DNA of 64,000 nucleotides from Nitrospirota bacterium (GCA_040752355.1 JBFMHE010000005.1:1-64000); one strand, 5' to 3'. Numbered from the stretch's first letter, positions 15,827 through 24,645 are shown. Made by a program: numbers and translations. The notes: generated by a model not told the origin, from the sequence alone.

Positions 15827-16939
15827 ATGTACTCGCCGGCGCGTCATATAGGGCAGGTCTTCCGCAAGAGCAGACCGATTCACCTCACCTTCTTCCTGAC
15901 GAGGCGGTGCAATGCCCGATGCCCCTTCTGCTTCTATCTCAAGAGCGGCAATGACCCTTCCGGCGGCCGTCCCGAGCTCTCTCTCGATGAGATAGAGAAG
16001 GTCTCCCGGTCCCTTGGCACGCTCCTCTGGCTCGCCTTTTCGGGAGGAGAGATCTATCTCAGGAGCGACCTCGTCGCCATAGCGGAGACGTTCTACCGGA
16101 ACAACAGGCCCGCCATAATGCTCTTCCCGACGAACGGCCTGCTGCCCGAGGTGATCAGGGACAAGACGGAGGAGATCGTGAGGAGCTGCAGGGAGAGCGT
16201 CATCGCCGTAAAGCTCTCTCTCGACGGCCTCGGTGACGACCACGACCGCCTGCGCGCCACCCCGGGCAGTTTTGCGAAGACCATGGAGACCTGTGCGCTG
16301 CTGGGCCGGCTTGTCGACCGCTATCCTCACTTCGAGCTCGGCATCAATACCGTGTTCTGCGCCGAAAACCAGGACGCGATGGAGGCGATCATCGGTTTCG
16401 TGAAGGGGCTCGCCGCGGTAAAGACGCATACGATCTCGATGGTGCGGGGCGACCTGGCCGACAGGCGTTATAAAGATATCGATATCGAAAAGTATGACCG
16501 GGCGATCGCCCGGCTCGAGGAGAACCTGAGAGACAGGACCGCTCCCGTCTACCGGTTCCGCGGAGCGCGGATCAAGGCAGCGCAGGACATCCTGCAGCGC
16601 CGCCTCATTCACCGCACTTGGCGCGAGCAGAAGCGGATCGTTCCCTGCTATGCGGGCAGGCTCAATCTCGTGCTGACCGAATGCGGCGATGTCTTCCCCT
16701 GCGAGATGCTGACGGAGCCCTTCGGCAATGTGAGGGACTGCCAGTACGATATGGGCACGGTAATCCGCTCGGCCTCGGCGAAGAAGAGTATCGAGAGCAT
16801 CCGGGCCGGACGGTGCTGCTGTACGCACGAGTGCTATTTCATGACCAATATCCTCTTCAACCCGGCCCTCTATCCCGTGCTGCTGAAGGAGTACGCGCAG
16901 CTCAGGCTCTCCCCTGCGATCGGCAGTGAGCTCCCTTAG
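15827..16939 (+). CDS. radical SAM protein with SPASM-like C-terminus
   Basis: 370 residues. The [4Fe-4S]/SAM motif is CNARCPFC (residues 27-34), followed by GG-E of LAFSGGEIYLR. The C-terminal third has further cysteines (CYAGRLNLVLTECGDVFPC, then CCCTHEC) in the arrangement of SPASM auxiliary clusters. No peptide substrate gene is nearby. It may modify a sugar, lipid or peptide linked to the envelope genes to its left. AGGGTAGG precedes the ATG. A structured repeat follows its stop. Confidence 0.8.
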   Translation: MYSPARHIGQVFRKSRPIHLTFFLTRRCNARCPFCFYLKSGNDPSGGRPELSLDEIEKVSRSLGTLLWLAFSGGEIYLRSDLVAIAETFYRNNRPAIMLFPTNGLLPEVIRDKTEEIVRSCRESVIAVKLSLDGLGDDHDRLRATPGSFAKTMETCALLGRLVDRYPHFELGINTVFCAENQDAMEAIIGFVKGLAAVKTHTISMVRGDLADRRYKDIDIEKYDRAIARLEENLRDRTAPVYRFRGARIKAAQDILQRRLIHRTWREQKRIVPCYAGRLNLVLTECGDVFPCEMLTEPFGNVRDCQYDMGTVIRSASAKKSIESIRAGRCCCTHECYFMTNILFNPALYPVLLKEYAQLRLSPAIGSELP

Positions 16940-16951
16940 AGTGTCTAACGG

Positions 16952-17135
16952 AATGAGCAGAGGGGAGTCAGACGAGGTAGAGCATGTTCGTCTCATTCTC
17001 GGCAAACATCCTGTTTGCCTCCGAGGTACCAGCTCGGAATCGAGTCGTACCGACCCGCTCCGCAGTCCATTGCTCCGCTTGGGCTGCTAATACCGCTCAC
17101 CTACTCTACCTCGCCCGACTCCAAACTCTTTCATT
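16952..17135 (+). repeat. structured repeat element, copy A
   Basis: Long imperfect inverted repeat filling the gap between two convergent genes. The outer arms are 16964-16982 and 17104-17122 (17 of 19 pair). Inside, CTCATTCTCG (16992-17001) and CTCCGAGG flank a hairpin GCAAAC-ATCCT-GTTTGC, and GCTCCGCTTGGGCTGC lies at about 17072-17087. Copies B (51643) and C (56490) keep the layout with different stem sequences. Confidence 0.7.
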
Positions 17136-17136
17136 T

Positions 17137-17520
17137 TTAAAAGTATTCACCGGGAGACCGTATGACCTCGAGCTTGACAAGGAGCACGATCAGGACGGTA
17201 TAGCCCGCGGAGAGGGCCAGGTCCCTTATGACGTCCCTCCTGGTGTACGGTTTTGACCCTCCTTCCTTTCTCACTATCGTTTCAGCTCCCTTGTGCAGGA
17301 TCACGAGGCCGGCGATATTCGTTATCCAGTAGGCGATGATGAACGCGGGCAGAAAGGCCGCCGGGCAGACCAGGCTCGCCACCCAGGCGCCGAAGTAGGC
17401 GAGCGGGATGTTGAGGAAGACGTCGTTCCAGGGCGAAAGCGGCGATAGGAGGTATCCTACGGCTCCCATGAGACTGCCCTGGAGGAGGCGCTTATAATTC
17501 GCGTGATGGAGCTGCACCAT
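17137..17520 (-). CDS. membrane protein of unknown function
   Basis: 127 residues. Three or four hydrophobic helices (SLMGAVGYLLSPLSPW, VFLNIPLAYFGAWVASLV, AAFLPAFIIAYWITNIAGLVIL, LALSAGYTVLIVLLVKL) are separated by a basic loop KEGGSKPYTRRD. The family is not recognised. It is transcribed alone. A 12-bp-stem hairpin (17552-17580) lies just upstream of its start and may be an operator or leader structure. Confidence 0.6.
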   Translation of the reverse strand: MVQLHHANYKRLLQGSLMGAVGYLLSPLSPWNDVFLNIPLAYFGAWVASLVCPAAFLPAFIIAYWITNIAGLVILHKGAETIVRKEGGSKPYTRRDVIRDLALSAGYTVLIVLLVKLEVIRSPGEYF

Positions 17521-17978
17521 AGTCCTGACCGCTCATTGCGATAGAGGCCCTCAGTAAAGCATAGCGGATATGCTTTGCTGTGTAAAACCGTGCCCGCTTC
17601 CCTTGCGCAGGGTGCTGTTTCTTGACACATCCCGTCAGGGGCGATAGTATTTAACAATAAACGGGCGACGGCAATGGCAGCGGTCATTCGGAGCTCTCGA
17701 AGCATGGCAAGGGCGCCGCCTGTATCCGGCACACCGTACATTCCTCCATCCACTGTTCCTGTACGTGCTGCGGCATAGTTATCAGAGATGTTCCCTGAAG
17801 ATACAAAATTGTCTCGCCCGACTGTCAAAGAGCGCACAAAAAAGACGATATTAATGAGGTAAAGGCACTGCGGCTGTTTGACATCCCCGGTATCGTGGCC
17901 CGATGCACCGATGCACCGCAAGAAAGAGCGTACGTATGGCGCCGGAGCCGGGAGCCGGAAAAGGAGGTGCCGTATATC
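17521..17978. other. 458-bp divergent intergenic region
   Basis: It holds a hairpin (CAGTAAAGCATA-GCGGA-TATGCTTTGCTG, 17552-17580) and a strong sigma-70-type promoter on the plus strand (TTGACA at 17622-17627, 17-nt spacer, TAGTAT at 17645-17650). The 34-codon frame 17674-17778 after this promoter has no ribosome site. The promoter is about 330 bp before the next good gene, so a small RNA or long leader is possible. Confidence 0.45.
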
Positions 17979-18428
17979 ATGAACAGATGGGAGACCGGGA
18001 AACGGCGCAGTATCGACAAGGAGCTCGACTTCGAGCGGAGACGCCTGCTCAACCTGATCGAGTGCAGGATCAGGAGAAACGAAGTGGAGCGCGCCCGGCA
18101 GCATGCGGAAGAGCTGTTCAATACGGAGCTGGAATTCGAGCTGCTCAGGAACACGAAGCGGGTTGTCAGGTACAACGGCGTGCTGGTGAACATCATCGGC
18201 TTCCTCATGTGCGTCGTGCTGCTCCTCACCGCGGCCGCCGTGCTCAACATAGAGCCTTCGTTCAGCCTTATTGCCGAGGCGGCGGTCATGCTCTCGATCG
18301 TCTTCCTGCTGATGGTCGATTCGTTCATCGTGCGGCGGTTCGAGAAGACCCTCAGGAGGCTCATGGACAAATACGAGATCGATAAGCAGTCGTTCATATA
18401 CAGGACGGTCGACATGTTCACCAAGTAA
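17979..18428 (+). CDS. two-helix membrane protein of unknown function
   Basis: 149 residues. A charged N-terminal helical region (FERRRLLNLIECRIRRNEVE, then ARQHAEELFNTELEFELL) is followed by two membrane helices (VLVNIIGFLMCVVLLLTAAA and AVMLSIVFLLMVDSFIV). A cytosolic tail ends in YRTVDMFTK. AAGGAGGTG precedes the ATG at 17979, which sets the start. The next gene begins 38 bp later with the same kind of ribosome site, so the two are probably one operon. No family is recognised. Confidence 0.65.
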   Translation: MNRWETGKRRSIDKELDFERRRLLNLIECRIRRNEVERARQHAEELFNTELEFELLRNTKRVVRYNGVLVNIIGFLMCVVLLLTAAAVLNIEPSFSLIAEAAVMLSIVFLLMVDSFIVRRFEKTLRRLMDKYEIDKQSFIYRTVDMFTK

Positions 18429-18466
18429 TCCCGGAGCGAGGGGGTACGGCAAGGAGGTGATGCAGG

Positions 18467-18685
18467 ATGCTCTTCTTCATGGTCGATAACGAATATTTTG
18501 TCCTGACCAACGTGAATGAGAATACCATCAGGGGCTACTGGAAGGACTACTATGCCTACCGCTACGATATCAATTTCAGCTTTCACGAGTTCCTCAGGGA
18601 GAACGGCCTCTACGTGAGGATCACGTCGCCGCCGCTCGACCCGTTCGGCTATAACCTCACCGATATCGAGATCTGCCTCAACTGA
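18467..18685 (+). CDS. 72-residue protein of unknown function
   Basis: Soluble, aromatic-rich small protein (MLFFMVDNEYFVLTNVNENT, then YWKDYYAYRYDINFSFHEFL). AAGGAGGTGATG is placed before the ATG. It follows the membrane protein at 17979 closely and precedes xseA, which has its own promoter. It probably works with the membrane protein. Function unknown. Confidence 0.6.
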   Translation: MLFFMVDNEYFVLTNVNENTIRGYWKDYYAYRYDINFSFHEFLRENGLYVRITSPPLDPFGYNLTDIEICLN

Positions 18686-18732
18686 GCCCCGCGGACCTGC
18701 TGCGCTCCTGTCGTCCCTCTCCTGTTCTATAG

Positions 18733-18738
18733 TATAAT
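18733..18738 (+). promoter_or_regulatory. -10 box next to the xseA start (leaderless mRNA likely)
   Basis: TATAAT is followed by seven bases and the ATG of xseA, with no ribosome site. This is the same arrangement as at 6131. Confidence 0.6.
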
Positions 18739-18745
18739 TACGTAC

Positions 18746-20071
18746 ATGGAATCTCCCGCGACGAACAGGACCGCCTACCGCCTGTACGAGCTGCAAGCGA
18801 TCATCAAGGCCGCTCTCGGCGACGCCTTTCCCGGGGCCTGCTGGGTGACGGCGGAGATCGCCGAATGCAAGAGCAACCAGCGCGGCCACTGCTATCTCGA
18901 GCTCGTCGAAAAGGAAGAGGATAAAATCATCGCGCAGGTCAAGGCGACGATCTGGGCCTACGACTACCGGAGGCTGAGCCAGAAGTTCAAGGCCGCAGCC
19001 GGGGAGCCGCTCAAGCCTGGCATGAGGCTCCTGCTCTTCGTCTCGGTATCGTTTCACGAGGTCTACGGGCTGAGCCTCAACGTCAAGGATATCGACCCCA
19101 CCTATACGCTCGGCGAAATGGCGCGCAAGAGAAAGGAGATCATCGAGCGGCTCAGACGGGAAGGCGTCATCGACGAGAACAAGAAGCGGCCGCTGCCCCT
19201 CGTTCCCCAGCATATCGCGGTCATATCGTCGCCGACCGCCGCGGGATACGGCGATTTCTTCAACCAGCTCGACGGCAACCTCTACGGGTACAAGCTCGTC
19301 CATATCCTCTTCCCCGCCGTGATGCAGGGCCAGGAGGCGGAGCTGTCCGTCACTGCCGCGCTGAAGAAGATCAGGCGGCTGCAGGACCGCTTCGATGTCG
19401 TGGTCATCATCAGGGGAGGGGGGTCCGCCATCGACCTCAGCTGCTTCGACAGCTATGACCTCGCCGCAGCGATCGCCCGTTTCCCCCTGCCGGTCATCAC
19501 CGGCATCGGCCATGAAAAGGACGACACGATCGCCGATATGGTCGCCCATACGAAGATGAAGACCCCCACCGCCGTAGCCGAATTCCTCCTGTCGGGCATC
19601 AGGAGCTTCGAAGAGGGTATCCTTTCCCTGCAGCACCGGCTTTCGCTCTCTGCCGAGCGGCTCCTGAAGGACGCCCGGTATGCGCTGAACGGTATTGCCC
19701 AGAAGCTCGTCGTCATCCCCGCCTGTCTCGCCGCGCCGCGGAACAGGCTTCTGCTCCTGGAGCGGGAGCTTCAGGGAAGGCTGCGGGAAGCGCTGCTGCG
19801 GCAGCACTCACGACTGGAGGTCTGCGCGCAGGCGGTGCGGCTCCTCGATCCCGCCAAGGTGCTCCGGCGGGGCTACAGCATCACGCGCTGCAACGGCGCC
19901 GTGGTCAAGGAGGCGTCACAGGTGAAGAAGGGGGCGGTGATCACCACCAGGCTGCATAACGGGACGGTCACCAGCATTGTCGGACAGACGAAGGAGGCGA
20001 AACAGCGTGAGCAAGAGCAGGCAACGTGCTTACTCCCAGGCTTTGAGCGAGCTGGAACGGATCGTCAGTGA
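18746..20071 (+). CDS. xseA: exodeoxyribonuclease VII large subunit
   Basis: 441 residues, normal length. The N-terminal OB-fold (YELQAIIKAALGDAFPGACW, ITAEIAECKSN-type) is followed by the catalytic region with VISSPTAAGYGDFF, DVVVIIRGGGSAIDL and PVITGIGHEKDDTIAD. A long helical arm and a C-terminal domain (VLRRGYSITRCNG) complete it. With XseB it degrades single-stranded DNA to oligonucleotides. xseB overlaps its end by 65 bp. Confidence 0.95.
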   Translation: MESPATNRTAYRLYELQAIIKAALGDAFPGACWVTAEIAECKSNQRGHCYLELVEKEEDKIIAQVKATIWAYDYRRLSQKFKAAAGEPLKPGMRLLLFVSVSFHEVYGLSLNVKDIDPTYTLGEMARKRKEIIERLRREGVIDENKKRPLPLVPQHIAVISSPTAAGYGDFFNQLDGNLYGYKLVHILFPAVMQGQEAELSVTAALKKIRRLQDRFDVVVIIRGGGSAIDLSCFDSYDLAAAIARFPLPVITGIGHEKDDTIADMVAHTKMKTPTAVAEFLLSGIRSFEEGILSLQHRLSLSAERLLKDARYALNGIAQKLVVIPACLAAPRNRLLLLERELQGRLREALLRQHSRLEVCAQAVRLLDPAKVLRRGYSITRCNGAVVKEASQVKKGAVITTRLHNGTVTSIVGQTKEAKQREQEQATCLLPGFERAGTDRQ

Positions 20072-20291
20072 GATAGAGGCGGAAGATATCGACGTGGATG
20101 CGCTCTCCGAAAAGGTGAAGCGCGCCACCACGCTCATCTCCTTCTGCAAGGAGCGGCTGCGCGCCACCGAAGAGGAGGTCGGCAGGATCCTGGCAGAGGC
20201 CGAGGCGCAGTCCGAAGGCCGGCCTGAAGATGGGGAGGAGCGCGATGCAGAAGAGCTTGCCGATCCCGACGATCTCGATACCGGACCCTGA
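20007..20291 (+). CDS. xseB: exodeoxyribonuclease VII small subunit
   Basis: 94 residues. The family signature is clear: YSQALSELERIVSEIE near the N-terminus, then ALSEKVKRATTLISFCKERL. The rest is an acidic tail (EDGEERDAEELADPDDLD). GTG at 20007 is chosen because AAGGAGG lies upstream and the homologous region starts there. It overlaps xseA, as expected for the coupled subunits. Confidence 0.9.
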   Translation: MSKSRQRAYSQALSELERIVSEIEAEDIDVDALSEKVKRATTLISFCKERLRATEEEVGRILAEAEAQSEGRPEDGEERDAEELADPDDLDTGP

Positions 20292-20323
20292 TCGCTGCAT
20301 AGTGCCGGGCAGCGCCAGGATGT

Positions 20324-20590
20324 CTAGAAGAGAAAGAGGCCGGCCCTGAATTTCCCGGCCAGCGGCATGCTCCACTGGACGACGGCGTTCAGGGGTGAGA
20401 ACCCGCCGCTGAGGCTCTCGAAGGCGAGGAACTGCCCGAACTCGAGGGGCGTCTCGGTAATGATGCCCAGGCCGCTGTTGCTCACATCGATGGCAAGGCA
20501 GGTATACCGCTTCTGCCCGCTTTCACCGTAGAAATAATAGCGCAGCTCGGCGTCGTAGGGCATCCGTTTTTCCCGCCTCGTCTCTTTCAT
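20324..20590 (-). CDS. PilZ-domain protein
   Basis: 88 residues, a single PilZ domain. KETRREKRMPYDAEL gives the c-di-GMP-binding basic cluster, DVSNSGLGI matches the D/N-x-S-x-x-G motif, and the fold ends with KFRAGLFLF. It is a probable c-di-GMP receptor for the GGDEF/EAL proteins elsewhere in the window. The start is at MKETRRE. On this strand TATTGT stands 6 nt before the ATG with TTGCAC 18 nt further up, so the mRNA may be leaderless. Confidence 0.8.
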   Translation of the reverse strand: MKETRREKRMPYDAELRYYFYGESGQKRYTCLAIDVSNSGLGIITETPLEFGQFLAFESLSGGFSPLNAVVQWSMPLAGKFRAGLFLF

Positions 20591-20642
20591 GGGAACACAA
20601 TACCATACGGTGCGAGCAAAGTGCAACGCGCGGCGTACGGTG

Positions 20643-21671
20643 CTATCGTACCTCCTGCACCCCTATCCAGAAAGGGAACTTGGGGACCGGTATCCTCTTG
20701 GTCACGGTCCGCTTTTCAGGATCGATAACGACGATGGTGTTCTCGCCCGTCACCGCAACAAACGCGTACTTCCCGTCGCCGCTGAATTTGACTCCGTGAG
20801 GCCCTTTGCCGACGTGGATCGCCGCGACCGGCTTCCAGGTCTTGAGGTCGATCACGGTGATGAGACCGGCGCCCACGCCCGAGACGTAGGCATAATCGCC
20901 CTTCGGGCTTATGTCGATGCCGTGATGTCCCTTTGATACGGGGATGCGCAGGAGCGGCTTGTCCTCCTTGAGCCGGATGACCGAGACGTCGTCGGAGCCC
21001 ATATTGGTAACCATGCCGTATACGCCGTCGGGGGTGATGGCTATATTGTGGGGATGGCCCGGTCCGCCGGGGGAGTGTTCCGCTCCATGCCCGTGATCGT
21101 GGCCGTCACCCTTCGGCCCCAGGGCGAGATCGTGTATGGGGCGATGAGCGGCGGTATTCACAAAGGTGATGCTGTTGTCCCCTGCATTGGTCACCACCGC
21201 TACCGGACGGACGGGATTGAAGCCCACATTATGGGGAGCCGTGCCCACCGGGACTGTCGCGACCTGCTTTCCCGTCGCCGCCTCGAAAACGTAGACGTTA
21301 TTCGACCGCTTCCCCTCGTTCACGACATAGACAAACCTGCTGTCGGGTGTCACCCCGACGCCTTTGGGTGCATCGCCGAGCGGGAGCTCCCGCTCTACTG
21401 TCAGCGAGCCGGTGTTGATGACGTAGAGCTTCTGCGCTGCCGTGGTGACGGCAAAGGCGTACTTTCCGTCGGGGCTGACATCGATGTAGGAGGGATCGGC
21501 GCCGACGGGAATAGTCTTGATCACCTCGCCTTTGTCGATATCGACGACGGCGACCTCGTTCGCGTGCCTGCACGGTACGAAGACGCGCCACCCCGCATTT
21601 GCCGGAACAGGGAGCACGGCGTTCATAATCCAGAGACCGATCATCACTATCGTTACATGCAAGCGGGCCAT
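20643..21671 (-). CDS. secreted YVTN-type beta-propeller protein
   Basis: 342 residues. A signal peptide (ending PVPANAG) is followed by seven blade-like repeats of the YncE/YVTN kind (EVAVVDIDKGEVIKTIPVG, IDVSPDGKYAFAV, NVYVFEAATGKQVATVPVG, VTVIDLKTWKPVAAI-type). A His-rich loop GDGHDHGHGAEH sits between blades 4 and 5 and may bind metal. ATG 21671 is six bases after AAGGAGG. YncE-type proteins are periplasmic. The partner is unknown, and the gene stands alone on this strand. Confidence 0.8.
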   Translation of the reverse strand: MARLHVTIVMIGLWIMNAVLPVPANAGWRVFVPCRHANEVAVVDIDKGEVIKTIPVGADPSYIDVSPDGKYAFAVTTAAQKLYVINTGSLTVERELPLGDAPKGVGVTPDSRFVYVVNEGKRSNNVYVFEAATGKQVATVPVGTAPHNVGFNPVRPVAVVTNAGDNSITFVNTAAHRPIHDLALGPKGDGHDHGHGAEHSPGGPGHPHNIAITPDGVYGMVTNMGSDDVSVIRLKEDKPLLRIPVSKGHHGIDISPKGDYAYVSGVGAGLITVIDLKTWKPVAAIHVGKGPHGVKFSGDGKYAFVAVTGENTIVVIDPEKRTVTKRIPVPKFPFWIGVQEVR

Positions 21672-21851
21672 CGCCACCTCCTTCTTGGTTATGAGCGCAA
21701 CTGCCTGCGGTGATATACTCTCATTATACTGCCGGACCGGACAACGTACAACGGCTGCACCACGGGTGTGGCATACCGTTGCCGGACCGGGCGGAGTGTG
21801 CTATTGTAGAGCAGCCCGCTTTACGGATACGGCCCACAAGGAGGAGCAGGG

Positions 21852-22061
21852 ATGAGGATCAATGCGGAGCTCGTCGTCGGAGGGCTCATGACGCTGGCGT
21901 CGGCATATTACTGGGCGGCTATCGGCAATGTCCGGCCGGTGCAGGAGGTGCCGCTCGTCTACCAGTATACGTTCAGGCTCTACCCCTATCTCGACACTGC
22001 GATCACCGCCGTCGGGATGCTGGTGCTCTATCGGGGCCTGAGGAGACTCAAGGAGGGGTAA
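21852..22061 (+). CDS. small two-helix membrane protein
   Basis: 69 residues with two hydrophobic helices (ELVVGGLMTLASAYYWAAI and LDTAITAVGMLVLYRGL) and a basic end. AAGGAGGAG is well placed before the ATG. No family is recognised. Confidence 0.6.
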   Translation: MRINAELVVGGLMTLASAYYWAAIGNVRPVQEVPLVYQYTFRLYPYLDTAITAVGMLVLYRGLRRLKEG

Positions 22062-22246
22062 CTCTCGCGTATTCATCACGAGAGACCGCCTCGTAAACAG
22101 TGTCTTCCTCATTCCCTACGCCGGGCGGCATTCCTTTCCATAGCCCGCTCTCTTCTGGTATCATTGGTTTTAGGGGGGGGCAGGCATACATGGTTCGTGA
22201 TAATGCATGCCGGTAAGAGTAACGTGCAGTGAAAGGATGTACGCAT

Positions 22247-24406
22247 ATGATACGACGCATCGTGGTCAGTTTTGTTATCTGCTGTTTCAGCCTGGGGGTA
22301 CCCGCAGCGCAGGCCTTCCCGTCTTCCGATGACACGGACTACAACCGGGCGCGCCTGCTGGGCTATGTTCTCCTGCAGTACCTCAAAGCGAACAACTTCA
22401 GCCAGAAGAAGCTGGACGACGCCCTGTCGCGGGACGCCTTCGGTCTTTACCTGAAGCAGCTGGACGGGCAGAAGCGCTTCCTCCTCAGGGACGATGTCGA
22501 GAAGCTCAGGACCTACGCCGACAGGATCGACGACGAGCTCATCACCGGGAAGATCGAGCTGCCCGAGGTGAGCGTGGCGATCGTCGACCGCCGGACCGCG
22601 GCTGTACGGGAAATGATCAAGGAGCTGCTCGCAAAGGATTTCGATTTCTCGGCGGACGAGACTGTCGAGACCGACGCCGACAAGCTCGAGTACTGCGCCA
22701 CCGAGGCGGAGCTGAAGGAGCGCTGGCGCAAGATGCTGAAGTACCAGGTGCTCAACCAGTATCTCACCCTGCTCGACGACGCCAAGGACGCCAAGGCAGA
22801 GACCGGGGGCAAGAAGAACGAAGGCGCCGGCAGCGGAAAGGAAGAGAAGAGCCCTGCCGACCTCCGGAAGAAGGCCCGGGAGAAGGTGCTGAAGAGCTAC
22901 GAAGACTCGTTCGCCCGTATGCGGCAGGAGAAGAAGTCGGAGCGGTACGACCGCTACCTGGGCGCAGTAACGCGGGCGTACGATCCCCATACCAGCTATA
23001 TGCCGCCCACGAGCAAGGAGGACTTCGATATCAGCATGAAGGGCACCCTCGAGGGCATCGGGGCGGTGCTCCGCGAAGAGGACGGCAACATCAAAGTGGA
23101 GAGCGTGAAGCTCGGCGGCCCTGCTGCACGCCAGGGGCAGCTCCTTGCCGGCGACCTCATTCTCAAGGTCGCCGAGGCGGGCGGCGACCCGGTCGACGTG
23201 ACGGAGATGCGGCTCCGGGACGCCGTCAGGCTGATCCGCGGCAAGAAGGGCACGGAGGTGAAGCTCACGGTCAAGCGGCAGGGCATGCCTTCGTTCGTTA
23301 TCGCCATTGTGCGCGATGTGATTCAGCTCGACGACACCTTCGCAAAAGGGACGACGCTCACCGATGAGAAGAGCGGGAAGAGCTTCGGCTATATCAAGCT
23401 GCCGAGCTTTTACCGCGACTTCGAGCAGCACGGCAGCGGGGAAAGGGCCCGCACCTCGACGGACGATATGAAGGCGGAGCTGAAGAAGCTCGCCTCCGGG
23501 AGTATCAGCGGCCTCGTGCTCGACCTGAGAAACAACGGCGGCGGCGCCCTCACCGATGCCGTCGACATCGCCGGCCTCTTCATCAGGGAGGGCCCGGTGG
23601 TCCAGGTGAAGAACGGCCTCGGCAAGGTAACGGTCCTCTCCGATGAAGACCCGGAAGTCTACTACAGGGGGCCGGTGGTCGTGCTCGTGAACCAGTTCAG
23701 TGCATCGGCTTCCGAAATCCTTGCCGGCGCCCTCCAGGACTACGGCCGTGCTGTTGTCATCGGCGGGGAGCATACCCATGGCAAGGGGACGGTCCAGATG
23801 GTGCTGGACCTCAACGAGAGCATGTCTTTCGGCGGCATGGAACAGTACAAACCGCTCGGGGCGCTGATGATCACCATCCAGAAGTTCTACCGGGTGAGCG
23901 GAGAATCGACCCAGTACCGGGGCGTCGTGCCGGATATCATCCTGCCCGATGCCCTGAAAGGGCTGAAGACAGGCGAGCAGTACCTCGATTTCGCCCTCCC
24001 CTGGGATACGGTGAATCCCGTGCCCTATGCAAAGTGGCAGTCCCCTGCTCCCGAGGTGAATGCCCTCAAGCTGAAGAGCAGCGAGCGCATCAAGGACGAT
24101 AAGGATTTCGCCGCGATTATCAGCGATGGCAGCAGGCTCGAGGAGCACCGGAAAAAGACGCTCCAGTCGCTCCGCCTCGATACGGCCCGCAAGGAGCGGG
24201 AGTCGGCACAGGCCGCCCTCAAGCTGAAAGGCGTTGACGGCATTCTCTCCGTGCCCGGGTCGGCGCATGGGGCGTCCGGAGTCGGCGGAGCCGGGAAGCG
24301 CGGCCTTTTTTGTTTCCGTCCCTGCCGCCGGCCTGCCTGCTCCCTGCAGGTGCGAATGCCTGTTTTTTCAGCAGTTTTCGAGGGCCGACCAGCTCAAAAT
24401 AGATAG
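22247..24406 (+). CDS. prc: carboxy-terminal processing protease (Prc/Tsp, S41A)
   Basis: 719 residues. The signal peptide is followed by the N-terminal Tsp domain, then a PDZ domain (about 265-350: DISMKGTLEGIGAVLREEDG, GGPAARQGQLLAGD). The S41 protease core shows NQFSASASEIL (nucleophile Ser) and GKGTVQ (general-base Lys), with the DUF3340-type C-terminus after LPWDTVNPVPYAKW. Prc trims the C-termini of periplasmic and lipoproteins and acts in envelope quality control. The last 45 residues (after LKLKGVDGIL) are Gly/Arg/Cys-rich and unlike the family. Either they are a lineage tail or a small frame error has extended the frame past the true stop. Confidence 0.9.
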   Translation: MIRRIVVSFVICCFSLGVPAAQAFPSSDDTDYNRARLLGYVLLQYLKANNFSQKKLDDALSRDAFGLYLKQLDGQKRFLLRDDVEKLRTYADRIDDELITGKIELPEVSVAIVDRRTAAVREMIKELLAKDFDFSADETVETDADKLEYCATEAELKERWRKMLKYQVLNQYLTLLDDAKDAKAETGGKKNEGAGSGKEEKSPADLRKKAREKVLKSYEDSFARMRQEKKSERYDRYLGAVTRAYDPHTSYMPPTSKEDFDISMKGTLEGIGAVLREEDGNIKVESVKLGGPAARQGQLLAGDLILKVAEAGGDPVDVTEMRLRDAVRLIRGKKGTEVKLTVKRQGMPSFVIAIVRDVIQLDDTFAKGTTLTDEKSGKSFGYIKLPSFYRDFEQHGSGERARTSTDDMKAELKKLASGSISGLVLDLRNNGGGALTDAVDIAGLFIREGPVVQVKNGLGKVTVLSDEDPEVYYRGPVVVLVNQFSASASEILAGALQDYGRAVVIGGEHTHGKGTVQMVLDLNESMSFGGMEQYKPLGALMITIQKFYRVSGESTQYRGVVPDIILPDALKGLKTGEQYLDFALPWDTVNPVPYAKWQSPAPEVNALKLKSSERIKDDKDFAAIISDGSRLEEHRKKTLQSLRLDTARKERESAQAALKLKGVDGILSVPGSAHGASGVGGAGKRGLFCFRPCRRPACSLQVRMPVFSAVFEGRPAQNR

Positions 24407-24414
24407 CCTGGACC

Positions 24415-24459
24415 GGTCATTTTTAATGACCGCGCGTCCAACCTCTGTAGAAAGAGGTT
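24415..24459 (+). promoter_or_regulatory. two small hairpins before the sigma-factor gene
   Basis: GGTCATT-TTT-AATGACC (24415-24431) and AACCTCT-GTAGAA-AGAGGTT (24440-24459) are perfect 7-bp stems between prc and the sigma-54 site at 24483. They may be a terminator pair or activator sites. The second is followed by GAAAC and recalls half a CRISPR repeat, but there is only one copy. Confidence 0.4.
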
Positions 24460-24482
24460 GAAACTAAATAAAAAACACTGTT

Positions 24483-24496
24483 GGCATCTCGTTTGC
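24483..24496 (+). promoter_or_regulatory. sigma-54 promoter upstream of the sigma-70-family gene
   Basis: TTGGCAT-CTCGT-TTGCAA is a close -24/-12 match with GG and GC 10 nt apart. The leader to the chosen TTG start would be about 138 nt. Confidence 0.6.
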
Positions 24497-24603
24497 AATG
24501 AGAGTGGCCACAATATTTTTGACGGCTTCAGAAACGATGCATGGTGCAGGGAAGAGATTGCCCGTAATAGCAGGCACAGCGGCGACAGTTGGCAGCCGCC
24601 TGC

Positions 24604-24631
24604 CGCCGAACGCCGAACGCCGAACGCAATG
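24604..24631 (+). repeat. heptamer repeat (CGCCGAA x3)
   Basis: Three perfect CGCCGAA units and a fourth partial one lie 15 bp before the start codon and directly before the ribosome site of the sigma-factor gene. Period 7 matches arrays at four other loci in this window. Confidence 0.7.
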
Positions 24632-24645
24632 AAGAGGAGGAGCCC

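Noticed and set aside
22109-24268. 719-codon minus-strand frame opposite the processing protease
   Set aside because: Same GC shadow effect; the plus strand encodes a complete Prc with catalytic residues.
24440-24464. AACCTCTGTAGAAAGAGGTT followed by GAAAC, resembling a CRISPR repeat
   Set aside because: Only one copy, no spacers and no cas genes in the window.
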